Shown in pieces: positions 29,901 to 44,900 of a DNA stretch of 64,000 nucleotides. Position 1 is the first letter of the stretch; each line of letters opens with the position of its first letter. Position numbers and translations under genes: made by a program. This stretch comes from Caprella mutica (lineage: Eukaryota; Arthropoda; Malacostraca; Amphipoda; Caprellidae): the NCBI GenBank assembly GCA_947561585.1, contig CANNZV010000254.1, positions 380,566 through 444,565 on the forward strand, written 5' to 3'. Below the pieces are notes generated by a model, which was given only the letters and a program-made list of their open reading frames with translations, searched no databases and was not told the DNA's origin.

Positions 29901-32900
29901 TCTACGTCTTTTAATTTTGCATATCTATAAATTTATTCTGGCTTATTTATAAATTCATGGCTCTAGAAATTCATAATTTAAATTATTTATGTATGTCAAC
30001 ACTGTCATAGAAAGCTAGAACTACATTTCTGTACAGAAAATTATGTAACAGCATGAATTAATTATAAAATAATTAAGACAAATCGACTTTGGGGTCTGTG
30101 TGTATTTGAAAAGATCGGCAAACATTTTAGAATCGGTGCATCAGCATCACTAAATATTAATAATATCAATTAATGAATTAATATTGATTGTTAAAATGTA
30201 CAGGTAAAGCTCGTACAACTTCCAGTACATGTACTGGAAAGATGTCCTTTATCCCGATCAGCATCCGTTGTAACGATACATTATTTAGCTTAGTTGGAGA
30301 TTTAAACTTGGTAAGTTTTCTTTAACAGCATTTCAAAGAAACCTTAATGAAGGTCAATAATCTCAGATTATTATTAACAGAAAATTTTAATGAAAATCTT
30401 ATTATATATATCTAATTTACCTAAATAAATGTACAAAATGATAAGGTCGGTATAACTGTCGCTCAAAGTATCTAAGTTCCTACATTCAAACTAAAATACA
30501 TAGCATTATTAGTAATCATTTATTAAACTGAACACAATATAGTAATAAATTATTTCATTTCCTGATTCTTATTTTTTTGTTTGGTATGAATAAATGTAGT
30601 ATATATTAAAATAGAATATAAAATAGTAACACCTTTCACAAATTTCTATTGAAATTTTCTGATCAAAGAAAATGTGGTAGAAGAGAGTAACAAAGTCAAA
30701 ATGCTGAATATCTTAAAAACAATATAGTAAGTGTTGATTGTCAATTGTAATACCTCTGATTATAATTAATGTTTGACTAGATACTTGGTAGACGAATAAA
30801 ATATTTGTTAAACCATATAATTTAAAGAGTTCGTTGTAGCGAGCTGCAGTACGTCATAGCGGATACATCCATTCAAAGATCGTATACGCTGTAAGAGCTT
30901 TACCTATACCATGAGAGTTTAGATCGACAGTAAATTAGAGAGATATGATGTATCTCTAATGGAAACATATTACGTTCTGTCATTTAAGTGCATCAAGTAT
31001 CAATCTAAAAATGTTTACACTCTTCTTTGTTATGAAAAATGCACTAGATCTTTGACATTAATGGTTCATAACATTTCATCAGCAGGATACCAATAGTTCA
31101 CAGACATACAGAGTGCGAATTTGGAAAAATACGAATTTTAACTCTCTTTAAAAAGAGAGTTAAAAGATTTAGTGGAGACTGCAGAGAGAGTTTCACTTTA
31201 AATATTATATATAGTAAAAAGATGGAGAATTGAAGTCCTCGTGGAGAAGTGACTTTACTGTGCTTCACAGTTCACTGAACACAATGTACTAAACACAACT
31301 ATAGGTTATAGAGCTATTGGATACAGTTACTTTTTGTTATAGTGCTAGGTCTCAGTTTGAGTTGATGATGAGGGTCTTGAATTTCTTTCATCAATGTTCC
31401 CATTTTACTACGAGGTTCAAATTTCCAATGCTTTACTTACAGTTTGCCCTTAATTTAGTGTACCTAAGTATCAGAATCTTGAAAATTACTGCTAATACAC
31501 TGATGCATACTGTCACACTGACTCAGTACAGGATAGGTGTGTGCTAATCTGAGTTAACAGTTAGAAGTAAAGTTTCACCTGAGTGATTAGTTGTCGAATG
31601 ATAAATAGCATTATAGCTGCTTTTAAGAGATTAAATAAAACAATTAGAGATATTTATACTAAGGTAATCCCCAGCTCATTTCATTTAGTTAATGAGATTT
31701 GAAACGCTAATAGTTATGATGGAATTACATATGCTAGATGTTAATAGATACGATTGTAATCTGCTGTAATTGAAATATAAACTACAGTGTTTTAGTTAGT
31801 TAAAGATATACATTGGAATTATACCGTGCAATCTTAGATTTAGACATTCTTATTTTAAATTTTCAATATTTTTTATTTAGACTATTTTACTTCAATAATA
31901 TACATTAACAGTATTAAATAGCGCTAATTTTAACAGATGAGAAATCACGTTTACTAAAATAGGTTATTAGCATAATTAACGTAATATAAGATAATTTCAA
32001 TAAGTATTTATATCAATTGTATTATAATATTTCTTGTTGTGGACATACACGTAAACAACCCTTCTTTCATTATATTGAAAACAATCTATTGAAATTTTTT
32101 GAACTATCTATAATAAAATAAAATTGAACTAAAATGCGTTTGTTCAATTCTTCTCTTTATTTAAATCAATTAATATTATTTCCCACACTTCCCTATTTTC
32201 TTAGTTCTCTAACCAAGTTCAAAAATTATAATCACAGATCGTCGGCATTCAATCAGTAATTATGAATTATTCGATGATAAAAGGATTAAAAAAAGGATGT
32301 GTGACGGAAATAGAATTGTAACTTATTAATAAATATAGAACACATATAGTCTATCGCACTTCGTATAGTACAGTCCAGACAGAAGTGTCTGAGTTTATGA
32401 TAATTTTCTATAAAGACGATCAATATTTAATGAAATTTACAATAATAGACGATTCATCGATAAGTAGTACTTCCAGAGTTTATACTTAAATGCTAAGTGA
32501 CTTTTTTTTCTATGTTCTGCAGGTTGAACGCAAGCGCCACATCGGTAACGACATCGTGAACATTGTCTTCATGGCTGGCAGTGCAGAGGACATGGTTCTC
32601 TTCTCCCCCTCGTACATCAGGAGTCAATTTACTCGTATCCTTTAATTCCAAAAGATTATCTAGAGATGTTCTCTATATTCTTCCCCCATATATTTCATTT
32701 CTGTATGTTTTTCTCTTTAATTTTTCAGAAGTTTCTTTATCTAGGAGATGATATAGCGGAAAGAATTCGTTGATCTTCTTCATGCGTAATTAGCTCTTTT
32801 TTATTTAGACCCTTTGTTTACCTTCACTTAAAAGTTTTTATTCGAACTAACATAAAACTTCTAATAAACTCCAAACAATTTCTACTTTTTCTCTGAAACT

Positions 32901-35900
32901 TACGTTTCTTGCAGAGTTGTTATCTTGGTAAACAGATATTTTATGGTCGTTAATTCTTTAATAGTTTCGTTCGCAGGTCTTAGTAGTACTTATTAATCCT
33001 AATGATATTTTTTTACAAAATTCAAATTCTTCTTGTTCTATTCTCAACTAACAGCATAACAAATAATTGCTGATTGAATTAACTCTTTAATCTTATCTTC
33101 TCTATAAACAATAGAAGAATGAGAGGCTCTATGTTTTCGTAGGTAATTAAAATCAACTTTTAATGTAATATGATACCGGCCGCTTGGGGGGGGGGGGGAT
33201 AAGGGCTTGATCAGACCCCATCTTTTCATCTGTATTTACTAAGAAATAGTGAAGAAACTAATTAACTGCGACAGCGACAATGTGATGTTTTTTTCTGAAA
33301 ATTGATGAGAGAGAAATTGGTCCTGATGGCATAAAATTTGTATATTTTACTTCAAATAAAATAGTGGAATATATTTGAAAAAAATGGCACAGAAAATATT
33401 TAGATTATAGAAATGATAAAGCAGTCTAAAGACTGTATAATATAAAGATAACCACTAATTAAAATATTACAGTCACAGTATATTCACACTGAAAATCTAT
33501 TTTTATATATCATTATTTCTATATTACATTTCATTCGCATTCACAAAATCATCAATAAAATTCATTTTATCAGAATAGACCATGCAACTAGTTTTTCATT
33601 TTGAAAATCCTCTCAAATCTATTCTGTGGAAACGCTTATTTTTCTTGTTTTGTTTTTGTAAGGAATTGGAAAATCTACTCCCAGAGTTTTATTTCATGGG
33701 CAGTTGAATCCATTAAATTTGAAATGTGTTTAATTTCTTGCACAATGTACTCAAGCTGTTCCTCTATTTCTAACGTAAATTATAGTCTAGCAATATGTTT
33801 ATTCCCCTATTTCGATAACTGTTGAAAGTAACGTAAATGTTGAGTTGGAATTATCATGTAAATTAAATGAGAATTACGGGAATGCTACTCAATAAGTCTA
33901 ACTATAAAGAAATTTCTAAATCATAAAACTCGTACCCACTCATATACTGTTCAACTCATTTAATATTACAGATAAAAACTGTAACACATTTGTAATTATG
34001 AATAATTAAATAGCACATAATTCCCATCAGATATTCTAAAGTCCGTTAAAAATGAGAATGGAATGTTTTTGCTGTAAGTTTTCCTTCCATGTCACCATTA
34101 CCGGTTGAAAGTTCAATACTATTGGGAGACACAATCCTGCTTCAAATGTTTTGCTGCTGTCTGTGCACATATTTATCGACTTATTAGAGCATTAATGTGA
34201 ATATTTATTGAGACTTTGGACATATTAACTCACATCGAGAAAACTTGTCAGCGCTGAGAATAATTATAATAATAATAATGTACTTACTCTGTACAATAGA
34301 CAACCTTTTATAAACTGTTTTTTCAAAGAACATACGCAGTGTGAAGTAGATTTTATCGATACACTACTAATACTATATCTATTTAATATTTATAAACTAT
34401 ACAGTTATAGCGAAATGTGTTACACAGCACTGGTTATTCTATTGAAAAGTGCTACTTAATTAGAGATAGTAGTGCCCGAGGCAGCTCGCATTTCTTTGAT
34501 GCACTATTGTTCATTTGTAAATGATTGAACTGTTGTTTTCTATTTATTTAATGATAGTTGCTATTACCGTAAGTGATTACATCGCCCTGAGCTGTGCATT
34601 AGCATAGAGTAAGATGATGAGCAATCATTGTCATTAATACTAATTGACCAGTAATGACGATGCTTCTGAACAGGATTCAATAGAATATCTAATTGTACAT
34701 TTTTCCTTTAATATTAGAGGTATTTCTCTCAAAGCTACAGTGCAAGCTGAACAGCAATCGAAATGATTGAGTGTTCCATTGTTAGGTAAATGTGAAGTCG
34801 CCTTTCAATGTATTCGAGTAATCTCTCAGCCATTGCATTCGTGGAAATAACTTTAAAAACATGAAATATGCAGGGCAGATCTTCAGCCTCCATAAATATG
34901 TATTAAACATTCATACAAGCTTTTATCGTCTCTAATTCTTAATAGGTTTGAGTAGCAAAGCCCTACTGGTGCACTTATTGCTGTTCATTTGTAAATGTAG
35001 AACATCTATAATTTCAACTGATGCACATTAATTCTATTGTAATCATTTTAATTAAATAATTGACATCTCCTGTAGGTGGTGCAGAATGTTCTGTAGTTGT
35101 CAAACATTCACAATTGCACACCGAGTAAGCTACTTAATTGTGATTTCATGACTTACGTTGAATTGATTTAGACCATAATGGACTTCTAACAATACACTAA
35201 TAAATAAATTTAGAAACCATCTATGCTTTTATTTGTACTGGTAGTTATTATTATTACAACATTATAACCATTCTATTCTCTTAGGCAACTCAATTTAATA
35301 TTTTATCTGCTTTCCAATCTACGCCTCCCTCCACACTAATTCAAAATCGTCAAAATATTCAAATCTTCCTCAGATATCAATACTTTAATTCCCAGTCTAA
35401 TAGTCTCAACATGTCTGACTAATATTCAATTACTTAACAAAACAAACGTGTGGTGCAAAGCCTCCTTAACTCCAAGCCCTTACCAGACGTGTTCGCCCTA
35501 GTCACTTACCGCACTGACGATGATTCCTATCGCCTTCATGTCTTCTCCGAGGAGTCGGTGCCGCTATTCGGTCCCTCGCTCTCCAGGTCCTGCGTATTTT
35601 ACGCTCAAGAAGAGTTCAGAGAGTTTCTTTTAGTTAAAAGTAAGACAGAATTTGTGTTGCATTAAATATCCAAGGAAAATATTTCCGACAACTTATAGTA
35701 GTTTTTAAAGCATATTATTGCATAGACATCAATTTGATCTCATAATACTATTATTATAGAGAACATTAGTGCAATATTGGAAGTTATGTCATTAATGAAT
35801 CATTAATTTTCGTAAATTTGATAAATACAATGACATTTACTCATTTTAAAACGTAACTCCCACTCACTAACACTGATTAGGAATTTTAGTGCATCATATT

Positions 35901-38900
35901 TAATTTGTTTGTGTGTTTTACTGCAGTGATTAATGGAGAGAAGGCGACTCTCAACACGCCCCTCTTTTCCAAAAAGAGAGAGAGGACTCTTGACATGCTC
36001 ATCAGAGACCTCTACCAGGAACATATCAATGATCATAGAATGGTGAGTTTGCTGTAATAAATACAGGAGTTACAAGGGGGGAGGGGAACTACAGTGAAAT
36101 ACTCTCACACTTATAAAAAAATAATATATATATATAAAATTAATTAGTTAACAAAGCTGTGTACATTGCATTTAATTAAAGTGATCTCTAATTGTAAAAA
36201 GAGAAATATGTTTCATAATTTTCAAATTGTTTTTATTATTTTAAGATTTCGTGATGCTTTTCATAATATTTATTTCATAAAATATTAATAATAGTAAAAT
36301 TAATTATGTTTTTAGAAGTTAGGAATACTAAAATTAGATTCCCACATTATTCTGATTCCTCCTTTCATTCTCATTCATATAGACTAATAAGAAGCATACA
36401 TATATTGAGTTTCTGTAGCTAATGAAAATCATTCACTATCCCAAACGTGAGAGTCCATTTGCTAAGCTTGATGTAGTACCTAATGAATTTTCGATGAAGA
36501 GCATAACTGAAATACTCTCTGATAGTCATCTGCTGAAATTCATTTGAGTTACAAATCATGAATGTTAAAGCTAAATGCAGGAGCCTAATTATAATATTTG
36601 TATACAGTAATCCTATTTCAATTTATGTTATAGATAATTTTCTTAAACACTTTGTACAGGTAAACAATTATGGTCAACTATTTATATCTACTAAATATAT
36701 GTGCAGAAAAATAGAGATGAGCATAAAATATCTATGGTTGCGTCAGAATTGAACTGTTTATTTTAATACTTTGCCTTTAAAATTTATTAATTATTCAATA
36801 AGTCAGAACCTCTCACTGGAGAAGTTATCTGCCCAAATGTTGAATTTCCTCTCCTTTACGTTTACCCCCGGTTTAGAGTTTTTTGTGTTAGCTCACTCAC
36901 ATATATCTATTATTCACAGTACATTGATTCTATTTCCGTACAGAACTACAGGATGAAATCCTTCAGGTATTATTTATGGTCTTTCGCTTGATCATATAGC
37001 GATGTTGTTACGGCTGTAAGTAGAGTTCTGGCGTAACTATTGACTATAGGTACAGTAGGTAGATATCAATTGCAAGCGGTGGTATAATTGAATTGGTTTC
37101 GCAGCTCAAGAGCGAGTTGATCACCAGTTTTAACAGGCAATTATGATGAACTGCACGCAGTTGCGTTGTTAATTCACTGCAGAATAGTGAAGCATCTGTG
37201 CGATACAATCATTGTTATTTCATGCTTTCAGACCCAAGTTGTTCGATAGTTATGTTTCAGTAAATAGCTCTGTGTCACTTTATTGATATTGAAGACAAGC
37301 ATTATTATCAAGAAAGTTAAGTTTCATTAAATTAATTTATATCTTTTCATTCTCGTAGACAATGTTGAACAGAAGAGCTTTCAGTGACGTTATTCCAGAC
37401 CCTCCAAAATCTTCAAGGAGGAAAGAAGAAGCTAGACAGGTAGGATTATTTTATATTATTATGGTAAACTTAAAGTACAATTTCCTTATATTTCCCTGGC
37501 TAATCTAATTAAATTTATAAATACAAGATTATAATGTAAAGATGAATACCATTCACATTGTTATCTTCCTCTCACCCCCAATTTAGGTTGAATTTGTACG
37601 GTTTGGACAAGCACTGAAGCTGGACACCATAGTGAAAGGGGACGCACCAACCTCTCAGGCCACAACTGGACTCTTCAAACGAACCGTGAGATCATGAATA
37701 AATAAACGAGAATTAGAGGATGTGAGGGAGATTTGTGGCCAATATGGACATCATGTCTGTTATATGAATATATCACACCATCTTAGTGTTATTGGTGTTC
37801 TATACGAAAAGGATATATTACTTAAAATCATAATTAACAAAGATATTTTAAAAATCATTTATGTATGATCAATTAATTATTTTGAATATTTTGTACCTTA
37901 AACTCAATTTAGGTATGATAACTTTTTAGTTGTTTCACCATGGTGAATATCCACTTCTGACGATATCGCACTTTTTTCACTGTCCCGTCTGACTTACTTC
38001 AGCATTACAGAGAATATAAGGATGGATGCACTTCCGGAGCCTCCCTTCCTGCCATTAGCCAAGCATACATAAATTCAAGTTATGAATTTTAAACTCTAAT
38101 GTCCTTTTTGCAATAAAATATCAAAGGTGTAATAGAGTACTATGTTTTTCGATAAAGCTAAGAATTTATAACGATTTCGGTTCAGATTAAATTTTATTCA
38201 CGAGCATTTATGTTCTTAATGATTACATAAGGAGTAATGCTTGTTCAATAACCAACCGTTCATCAATTTTATGTATAGTTTTCAGGAAATAAGGTAGAAT
38301 TTTCTCTATCCGAAATATGGCACGGATGATAAAAAGCAGGCAGTTGAAGTGCGTTGATGTATTCATAATATATACCTAACTTATGAAGAATTTGCTGCAG
38401 AATTAGATTGATTCACGCACTTGCAACAAAGTTATCTGAAATGCCTTTCCGGAATTTACAAAGAATTCTACAATCTATAGCATATTCAATCATCTCGAAA
38501 ATATACTTTAGTATTTTAAAGTAGATTGTCAATTATTATATTGAACTCCCATGCTAATTTATCTTACGTAAGACTTTTCCTACTTTCACGGGACTGTGGC
38601 TCTGTTCGCCCTAAGAAAGTATAGGAGAAACGTTAAATAAAGCACCAATTCAAATGGACCAATGAACGTATTGATTGTTCTCAGCTGTGCTGTGAATGGC
38701 TCGTAAATAAATGCCTGGTGCGCTATTTTCTGATCTCGACGCTACTCTCTACTCTTACACAAATCTCACGCTTTCGTACATGACTGATGATCATTTATTT
38801 CTAGAAAACTTTCTATGATCTAGATAGAAAACCTAATAAATTCATGAATATCTCTGCAAACAAATACATGAGTAATCATGAGCCACTGGTTTATATGTTT

Positions 38901-41900
38901 TGGAAATGAATACCTTATGTATTGCTTTCGGTTTTACACGGAAATATGGTAAATGACGTGTGGTTAACATATGATACAAATATGGTTTCTGAAATGTTGC
39001 TATGAATGTATAAATTACATATGGTAAGGACCAACTGTTATAAGTATACTAATTGACTATTTGATATGATCTGTAAAATTAAATATGTATTCTGTCTCTT
39101 TTTATTATGTTTTTTATTCAATGGTTTTAAAATGGAATATAAATCACATGTAAATTATGTGCTCTTGTGATAGTTATATTGGTTTAAGTAGATAACAGAT
39201 ATCAATACTGTATTGCCATATCACAACCATTAAACATATGGAAAACATGTGTATGCAATATGGAATTGTTTGTAGGGATAATGCATACTGTATTTATTTT
39301 TTAGCCGTGGGAGCCGAAATGTTATTACCCGGACTTCCCACTGGAGGTGACGTGTGGAGACAGTTGGGGTGACAATCGCTTGATGCTCGCCACTCACGAA
39401 GGTGTCTTTCTGCTCGCAGGTCAGAGGCATACCAATAGCCTCTTTTGTTATTTACATGCATTACCAAATGTATTCACAGAATATGATTTTGCTTCATGTA
39501 TACCCTTTTTAAAATAACTTCTGATATACTAATTAATTGAGCTTGCATACATTAAATCAGTATTGTTTGGTCACTTTTCAGAAGGCCTAACACACAAACA
39601 AATCTTCGATAAGAGTGTTCAGGTCAAGCAAATGGACTGTGTTGAAACTCATGGCATTCTTCTGATGAGAGTTGAGAGAGGTAAACTATTTTGCCATTTA
39701 AATAACTTTCAGACAATATTCACTTATTCCGTTATTAACAGAAGAATCAATTTCCGCATTACTTCAGGTCGTGACAGCAAAGTCCATGTCTTCAGACTCT
39801 CTGATTTCGAAAGTGACCCAAGCCATTTGAATTTTGAGAAAAGAATTCGCGCAAAGGCAGACTTAAAGGATCACAAACTTGAGAAAACCAAAGGATGTCA
39901 TCTGTATGCAATTTCAAGACCTGGAGGCTCTCATCTCAGGATGGTACGAACTTTTACTATCATTCTAAGGGGTTGCTAAATTCTGCGGCTTACTATCAAG
40001 TCGGATTCAATTTCCTTATTGATAAAGTGTATCAACTTGCAAGTAACAGGAGAATTTAAATACAACGCATTTCAATTTAACTTGTCAATGATTAAATTGA
40101 ACGTGACTTTGCTAAGGCATATTAAATTTGAATGAATTAAAATGAATATTCAGTCAAATATTTGCACTCTATTTTAAGTATTACAAAATGCTTTTCTTGA
40201 ACAGTAAATCAGGGTCTAAACTTAGTATCAAAATGCTACTCTCACACCGAATAAAACTAACTGAAGGTATTTATACATAACCTGCATAGATTCTTCAGAG
40301 TTAATTAAACTAGTTACTATAGAATTTAAGATATTCTAATCCATGCAATTATTCAACCTTAATGGTAATATAGTATTATTTATTTATTCAATATAGGTCC
40401 GTATAGCGACTGTTTAGTTGATCATAATAAAAATTAATATTCCTTTATTGGAGAATTGTTATGATAGCAAGCTCTATAATTTCAATTAATTTCCACACAA
40501 TAAAATAACAACAAAAACAAACTCAGTTTTTTCAAATAAAAGCGCAAAGAACTTTTGAATTAACAATAAGAATATCTGTACATTTGAGCGTCAAATTACA
40601 GAATTGATTATCGAAAAAGTATTCAAACAAAGTGCTGGATGATGGCTTCGTTATTTGCCCATATAACTATTTTCATTAATAATTAGATAGAACATTTATG
40701 AGAAGTCATTTTGACCAAGCGAGTGTCAATCAAAGAATTAAATATATTTATATCTATGGTTTCAATTCGTTAACAACTTATTATTATACGATCTGTTTTA
40801 TGTATTTCTTACCTTCATCTGCTGATTATTGGTAATAATGACTCGAATTTCTCGAAATAAATCATGATTAATGTTAGTTATGTTAGCGTGAAGGTTTTTG
40901 ATGATTTTCTTCCATAATAGTCAGAACTCTCCCTTGATTTGATAATGCTTTATAAGTTAGGTAACAACTCTCCAATAATTTATCTTGTAGATTAGTTTAC
41001 TTTTTCGTATATGAAATCGTTAGAGTTTCCATGTTTGACAAAGAGTGTGACTTAGTTTGTGAAGTAGGAAACTTTTAAGGGTTCCGTCAACATGATAAAT
41101 TGGTCCATCAATTGCAATAGATAGAGTTCGTAAATATTTTTGGCGTACTTGAATCTCTTTCCTCAAATATTTTCGACTAACATATTATGGGTATTCAAAG
41201 TTTCGGATTGTATGGTTACATTTGAGTATTGTAATAAAAATAGGATAAATTTTATTTTTCAATATTTTATCACTAAACCATTAAATATATAACCATCAGC
41301 CTCTAAGCTGAAGGACATAAATTGAGATGCAATGAATATTGAATATATTACCTATAGAGAGGATGTTGATCTGACCTAGATATCCAACGCTCAAATTTAT
41401 GTACTTTGGAGTAATATGTGCAAGCATACATATACTGCATTAAGTCTTTGCATAAACCACTCTAAAATCTTGCTGAGGTAAATATACATAAAGCAAACCC
41501 TCTTAGTGTTGCAAGACAGTTAATTGCTCATGAATGCAATCAATGGTTTCCTTACCAATTGCTGCAAGATCTTTGATTTGTAAAGTTTGGAAGGTCTGGA
41601 GCAGCACAATCAAATGTGCCTCCACTCTCTTTGCTCAGAGTTAATTTTGTTGACACAAGAAGCGCGCTATGGGGTTATCTCTCCAGTCACAAGGAAAAAT
41701 GATTCTCAGCCTACAATCTATGCCAATATTTTATAGGATATGAAGAGAGGCGCTAGGCGAATGTAGTGGGAGCCTATCATAAATTCTATAAGCCTCTACT
41801 TTATATTTTTAGCACTATAATATTTGATACATGCCCGCTTACTAAGCCACAATATCTTTAAATCAATGCAATGGCTTTTATTAATAAATTTGAAAGGAAT

Positions 41901-44900
41901 TATATTTATTATATTTTACTCGTACTTAATTTATATTCAGTACAAATTGAATGAAGTAAGTCTAGTGAAAGGAGAATTATCCAATTAAAGCTAACGGATA
42001 CAGCTAAGCTGTCCAGAAATCGATTCGTTAACTTCAGCCAGAAGTTTTATCCCGTTCTTAGCACAAGAAAGAAAATGGCTCCAAAATTCCAACAATAGTT
42101 AATGCATTTTAGGAAGTTAGGGAAAATTTTACAAGTAGCTATCCGCTGAAATAACAGAAAGAACAGTGAAGCCCTGGCTATCTAGTATGTGGAAATGAAA
42201 GTATGTGTATAGTTGTCCATTGTTGAAACTTTAAGTGAAGAACTTAGTAGGTGCTTATTTACACATAATATTGAATACAATAACGAGGTATTACCAAAAT
42301 TGAAAACATTCAAAAGGCTTAAAAATATTGAAGCAAAGTCAAGAACAGGGTATAATGTTAAGAACTAAAAAGTAAAGCGGTGAAATGGTTAGAAAAAATG
42401 CGACATTAGCCAAGAAATATTTTTTGTATATATGTAGGTATCAGCTTCGACTTTGCGATGAGTCAGCAATTCTACATTCACGTCTTCAGTTAACCACTAT
42501 AGAGTTTCCAGCTGAATCATATCGATTTTGATGAAATGAGTAGATGTTCTTTAATGTTCAAAATCGTTTGAAAATTGTATTTTGTACAAAAAATACATGT
42601 TATTGATTTATTTACATTATTTTATTATTTCACAAGGGTGGTCTTTTTCATAACACTGTTCTAGGAGAAATTACGAATTATCGGTCAGTTTCACATCTTC
42701 GGTCAAATAAGAGAAAATATATAATAATTATTTTATTTAAATTGTATCGTGTCTTTCTTATATGACCGAAAATGCGAAACTGAGTGATAATTCGTAACCT
42801 ACCCTAAATATATCAACAGAATGAGTTTTTGCATTAAAAAATAATAGTGCACTATAATCATGGTGCACTATAATCATGGTGCACTGTAATCATGGTGCAC
42901 TATAATCATGGTGCACTGTAATCATGGTGCACTGTAATCATGGTGCACTATAATAATCATTCCCCCCATTGTATTGCAGGCAGTGTGTGTGGGCAAGAAG
43001 CTGGTGCTGATGCAGTGGCGGCACAGTGCTGCATGGACAGCCTGGTGCCCAGCCTCTGACACAGACACTGTAGAAGGATTTATATTCATAAAGGTACGTC
43101 TAAACTTCAATGTATATAACATGTATAGCCGATAAATCCATTATTCAGTTATCACTTTATAGTAGTGTTTTTGTTTCACGAAATGTACCGAGTTGCACAC
43201 TCTTAAGATTGCGCTGCGCACTTTGAACTCGTATGCCTACTGCCTAGCGTGCTTGAATACCTTCATTTAATTTATTTTGAAATTAAATACTGATATACGT
43301 GTATCATGGTGATATACGTTACAGGTCATTAAACAATCATGAAGTGTGCTGTACGACAAACTGGAGGTTACAACAAACTGCATAACGGCTATTTAGGTTG
43401 AAAGTTTGAAAATAATATTCATTAATATATAAATATATGAAAATTACTTTGAAAGAAAAACTCAACAAGATGAAAAGATATAATGAGGTTTGTTTTGAAA
43501 CTCTTAACATAAATTGACGTAATATAGTTTGTTTTATCCGGTAGTTTGTTGTACTGCACAATTCATTATTGTTTAATGACTTGGCAGGGGGGTTGGGGCC
43601 GGCACGCCCCTTTTACACATATATCACCAGTATTTGATTTCAAAATAAATAAAATATAAATGTATTAACGAACGCTCAGCATTGGGGAATTAAATTGGGT
43701 TTAAAACGCGCAGCGCGCACTCTTAAGAGTGTGCAACTCGGTAAATTGCTCGGAGAATATATATAATAAATGTATTATATTTATAGCTGCAGCTATTCCT
43801 ACTTTCTTGTCGTTTTCTCTATATGTACAAGAGTATTATTTATGTATCTTATTCTAGGTTTTTGTAATATTTAGTGTCCAAAGTTTTCTCTTTGTAAGTT
43901 TGTGTGTTTTTCTCAGGAAGTGACTGTCAGTGACTCACCCTGTCTGGTGACTCTGCTAGACTCGAACGTGTCCTCTTCGGGGGGTAGTGCGGCTACTAAC
44001 TTCATCTGCGTCGGTAAAGAAACTAACTCTAGGGTCTTTGTCTATTATCATAGTCTATAATCGAAAGTCTATAGTAAAAAGTATATAATCATTGTCTATA
44101 ATCATGTTCTACAATTATAGTCTATACTATAATCACAGTCTTTCTCAACAATATTAGATAATATATCTTCATATTTCATCAACTAGGTTTTGTGCGTTTT
44201 TTTTAAATCCAAATCAATTTCCACTTTTCCACGCCTCTTCATTTTCAATATCAGAGAACAATATGTTTTTAAAAACAAGTTAAAATTGCAATAGGTCTCT
44301 AACAGAATGTACACTTATTGAACTACGACGTGAAATTCTTTTTCAAATAATAGCAATATTCTCTTATTTTATTTAACTGTCGTTACGTAACTTAATACTA
44401 TTAACCAATTAATAAAGCATAGCAATCTTGGATATTGTAATAATTATATTGAATGAAAATGCAATTCCATAATGTATTTTTCGCTCTTCTCTCAGTTATT
44501 AACTGATTGCTATTATCTTTTGTGTTAAAATAAATTCTAGATCAGTTTTTCAATTGTTCTAATTACTATTGAATATAATTATTATTTATCTAAATAATTA
44601 GGAAAAAAGAGAGAGTTCAGCGAAATGTCAATCTTCAAAATGATGTCAATTAATAAATGAAAGTTGACATTTACTGAAAGAGTGCTAATTATATTCAGTG
44701 TTTCTATCCTTTACTGACGAGTTTAGCTAACACAAAAAGAACTTAAATGGTAAATTAATTCTTCTCTATATTATTAGTGAGTTCAAAATTTGTATCACTA
44801 TATAACTATAACATACTAGATACAAAGTCATACGTTTTTTTCTCTGAAATACATGTTAACATAACTTCTATTCAATATTTTCTAATGAAAAATCTAATTT

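Larger units (their letters stand above)
26419..32522 (+). other. 6.1-kb intron 3 (visible)
   Basis: AT-rich. It holds the TGATCTGTCC-type repeat (listed) and a 20-nt perfect palindrome at 30220-30239. A 99-codon minus-strand frame at 27831-28130 is open, but I cannot assign it and do not call it a gene. Confidence 0.7.
39944..42979 (+). other. 3.0-kb intron 11 (visible)
   Basis: Holds a small palindromic element and a 16-bp tandem repeat near its 3' end (both listed). The first 2.7 kb shows nothing I recognise. Confidence 0.7.

Noticed and set aside
30200..30906. Possible TIR element with aggtaaagctc ends
   Set aside because: Only about 10-12 bp match in inverted orientation and the rest does not align, so the evidence is too weak.
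39563..39979. Single 138-codon exon instead of two exons
   Set aside because: The frame is open throughout, but conserved GARNL3 residues stop at a GT donor and resume after an AG acceptor, so two exons with a short intron is the better model. Retention is kept as a finding.
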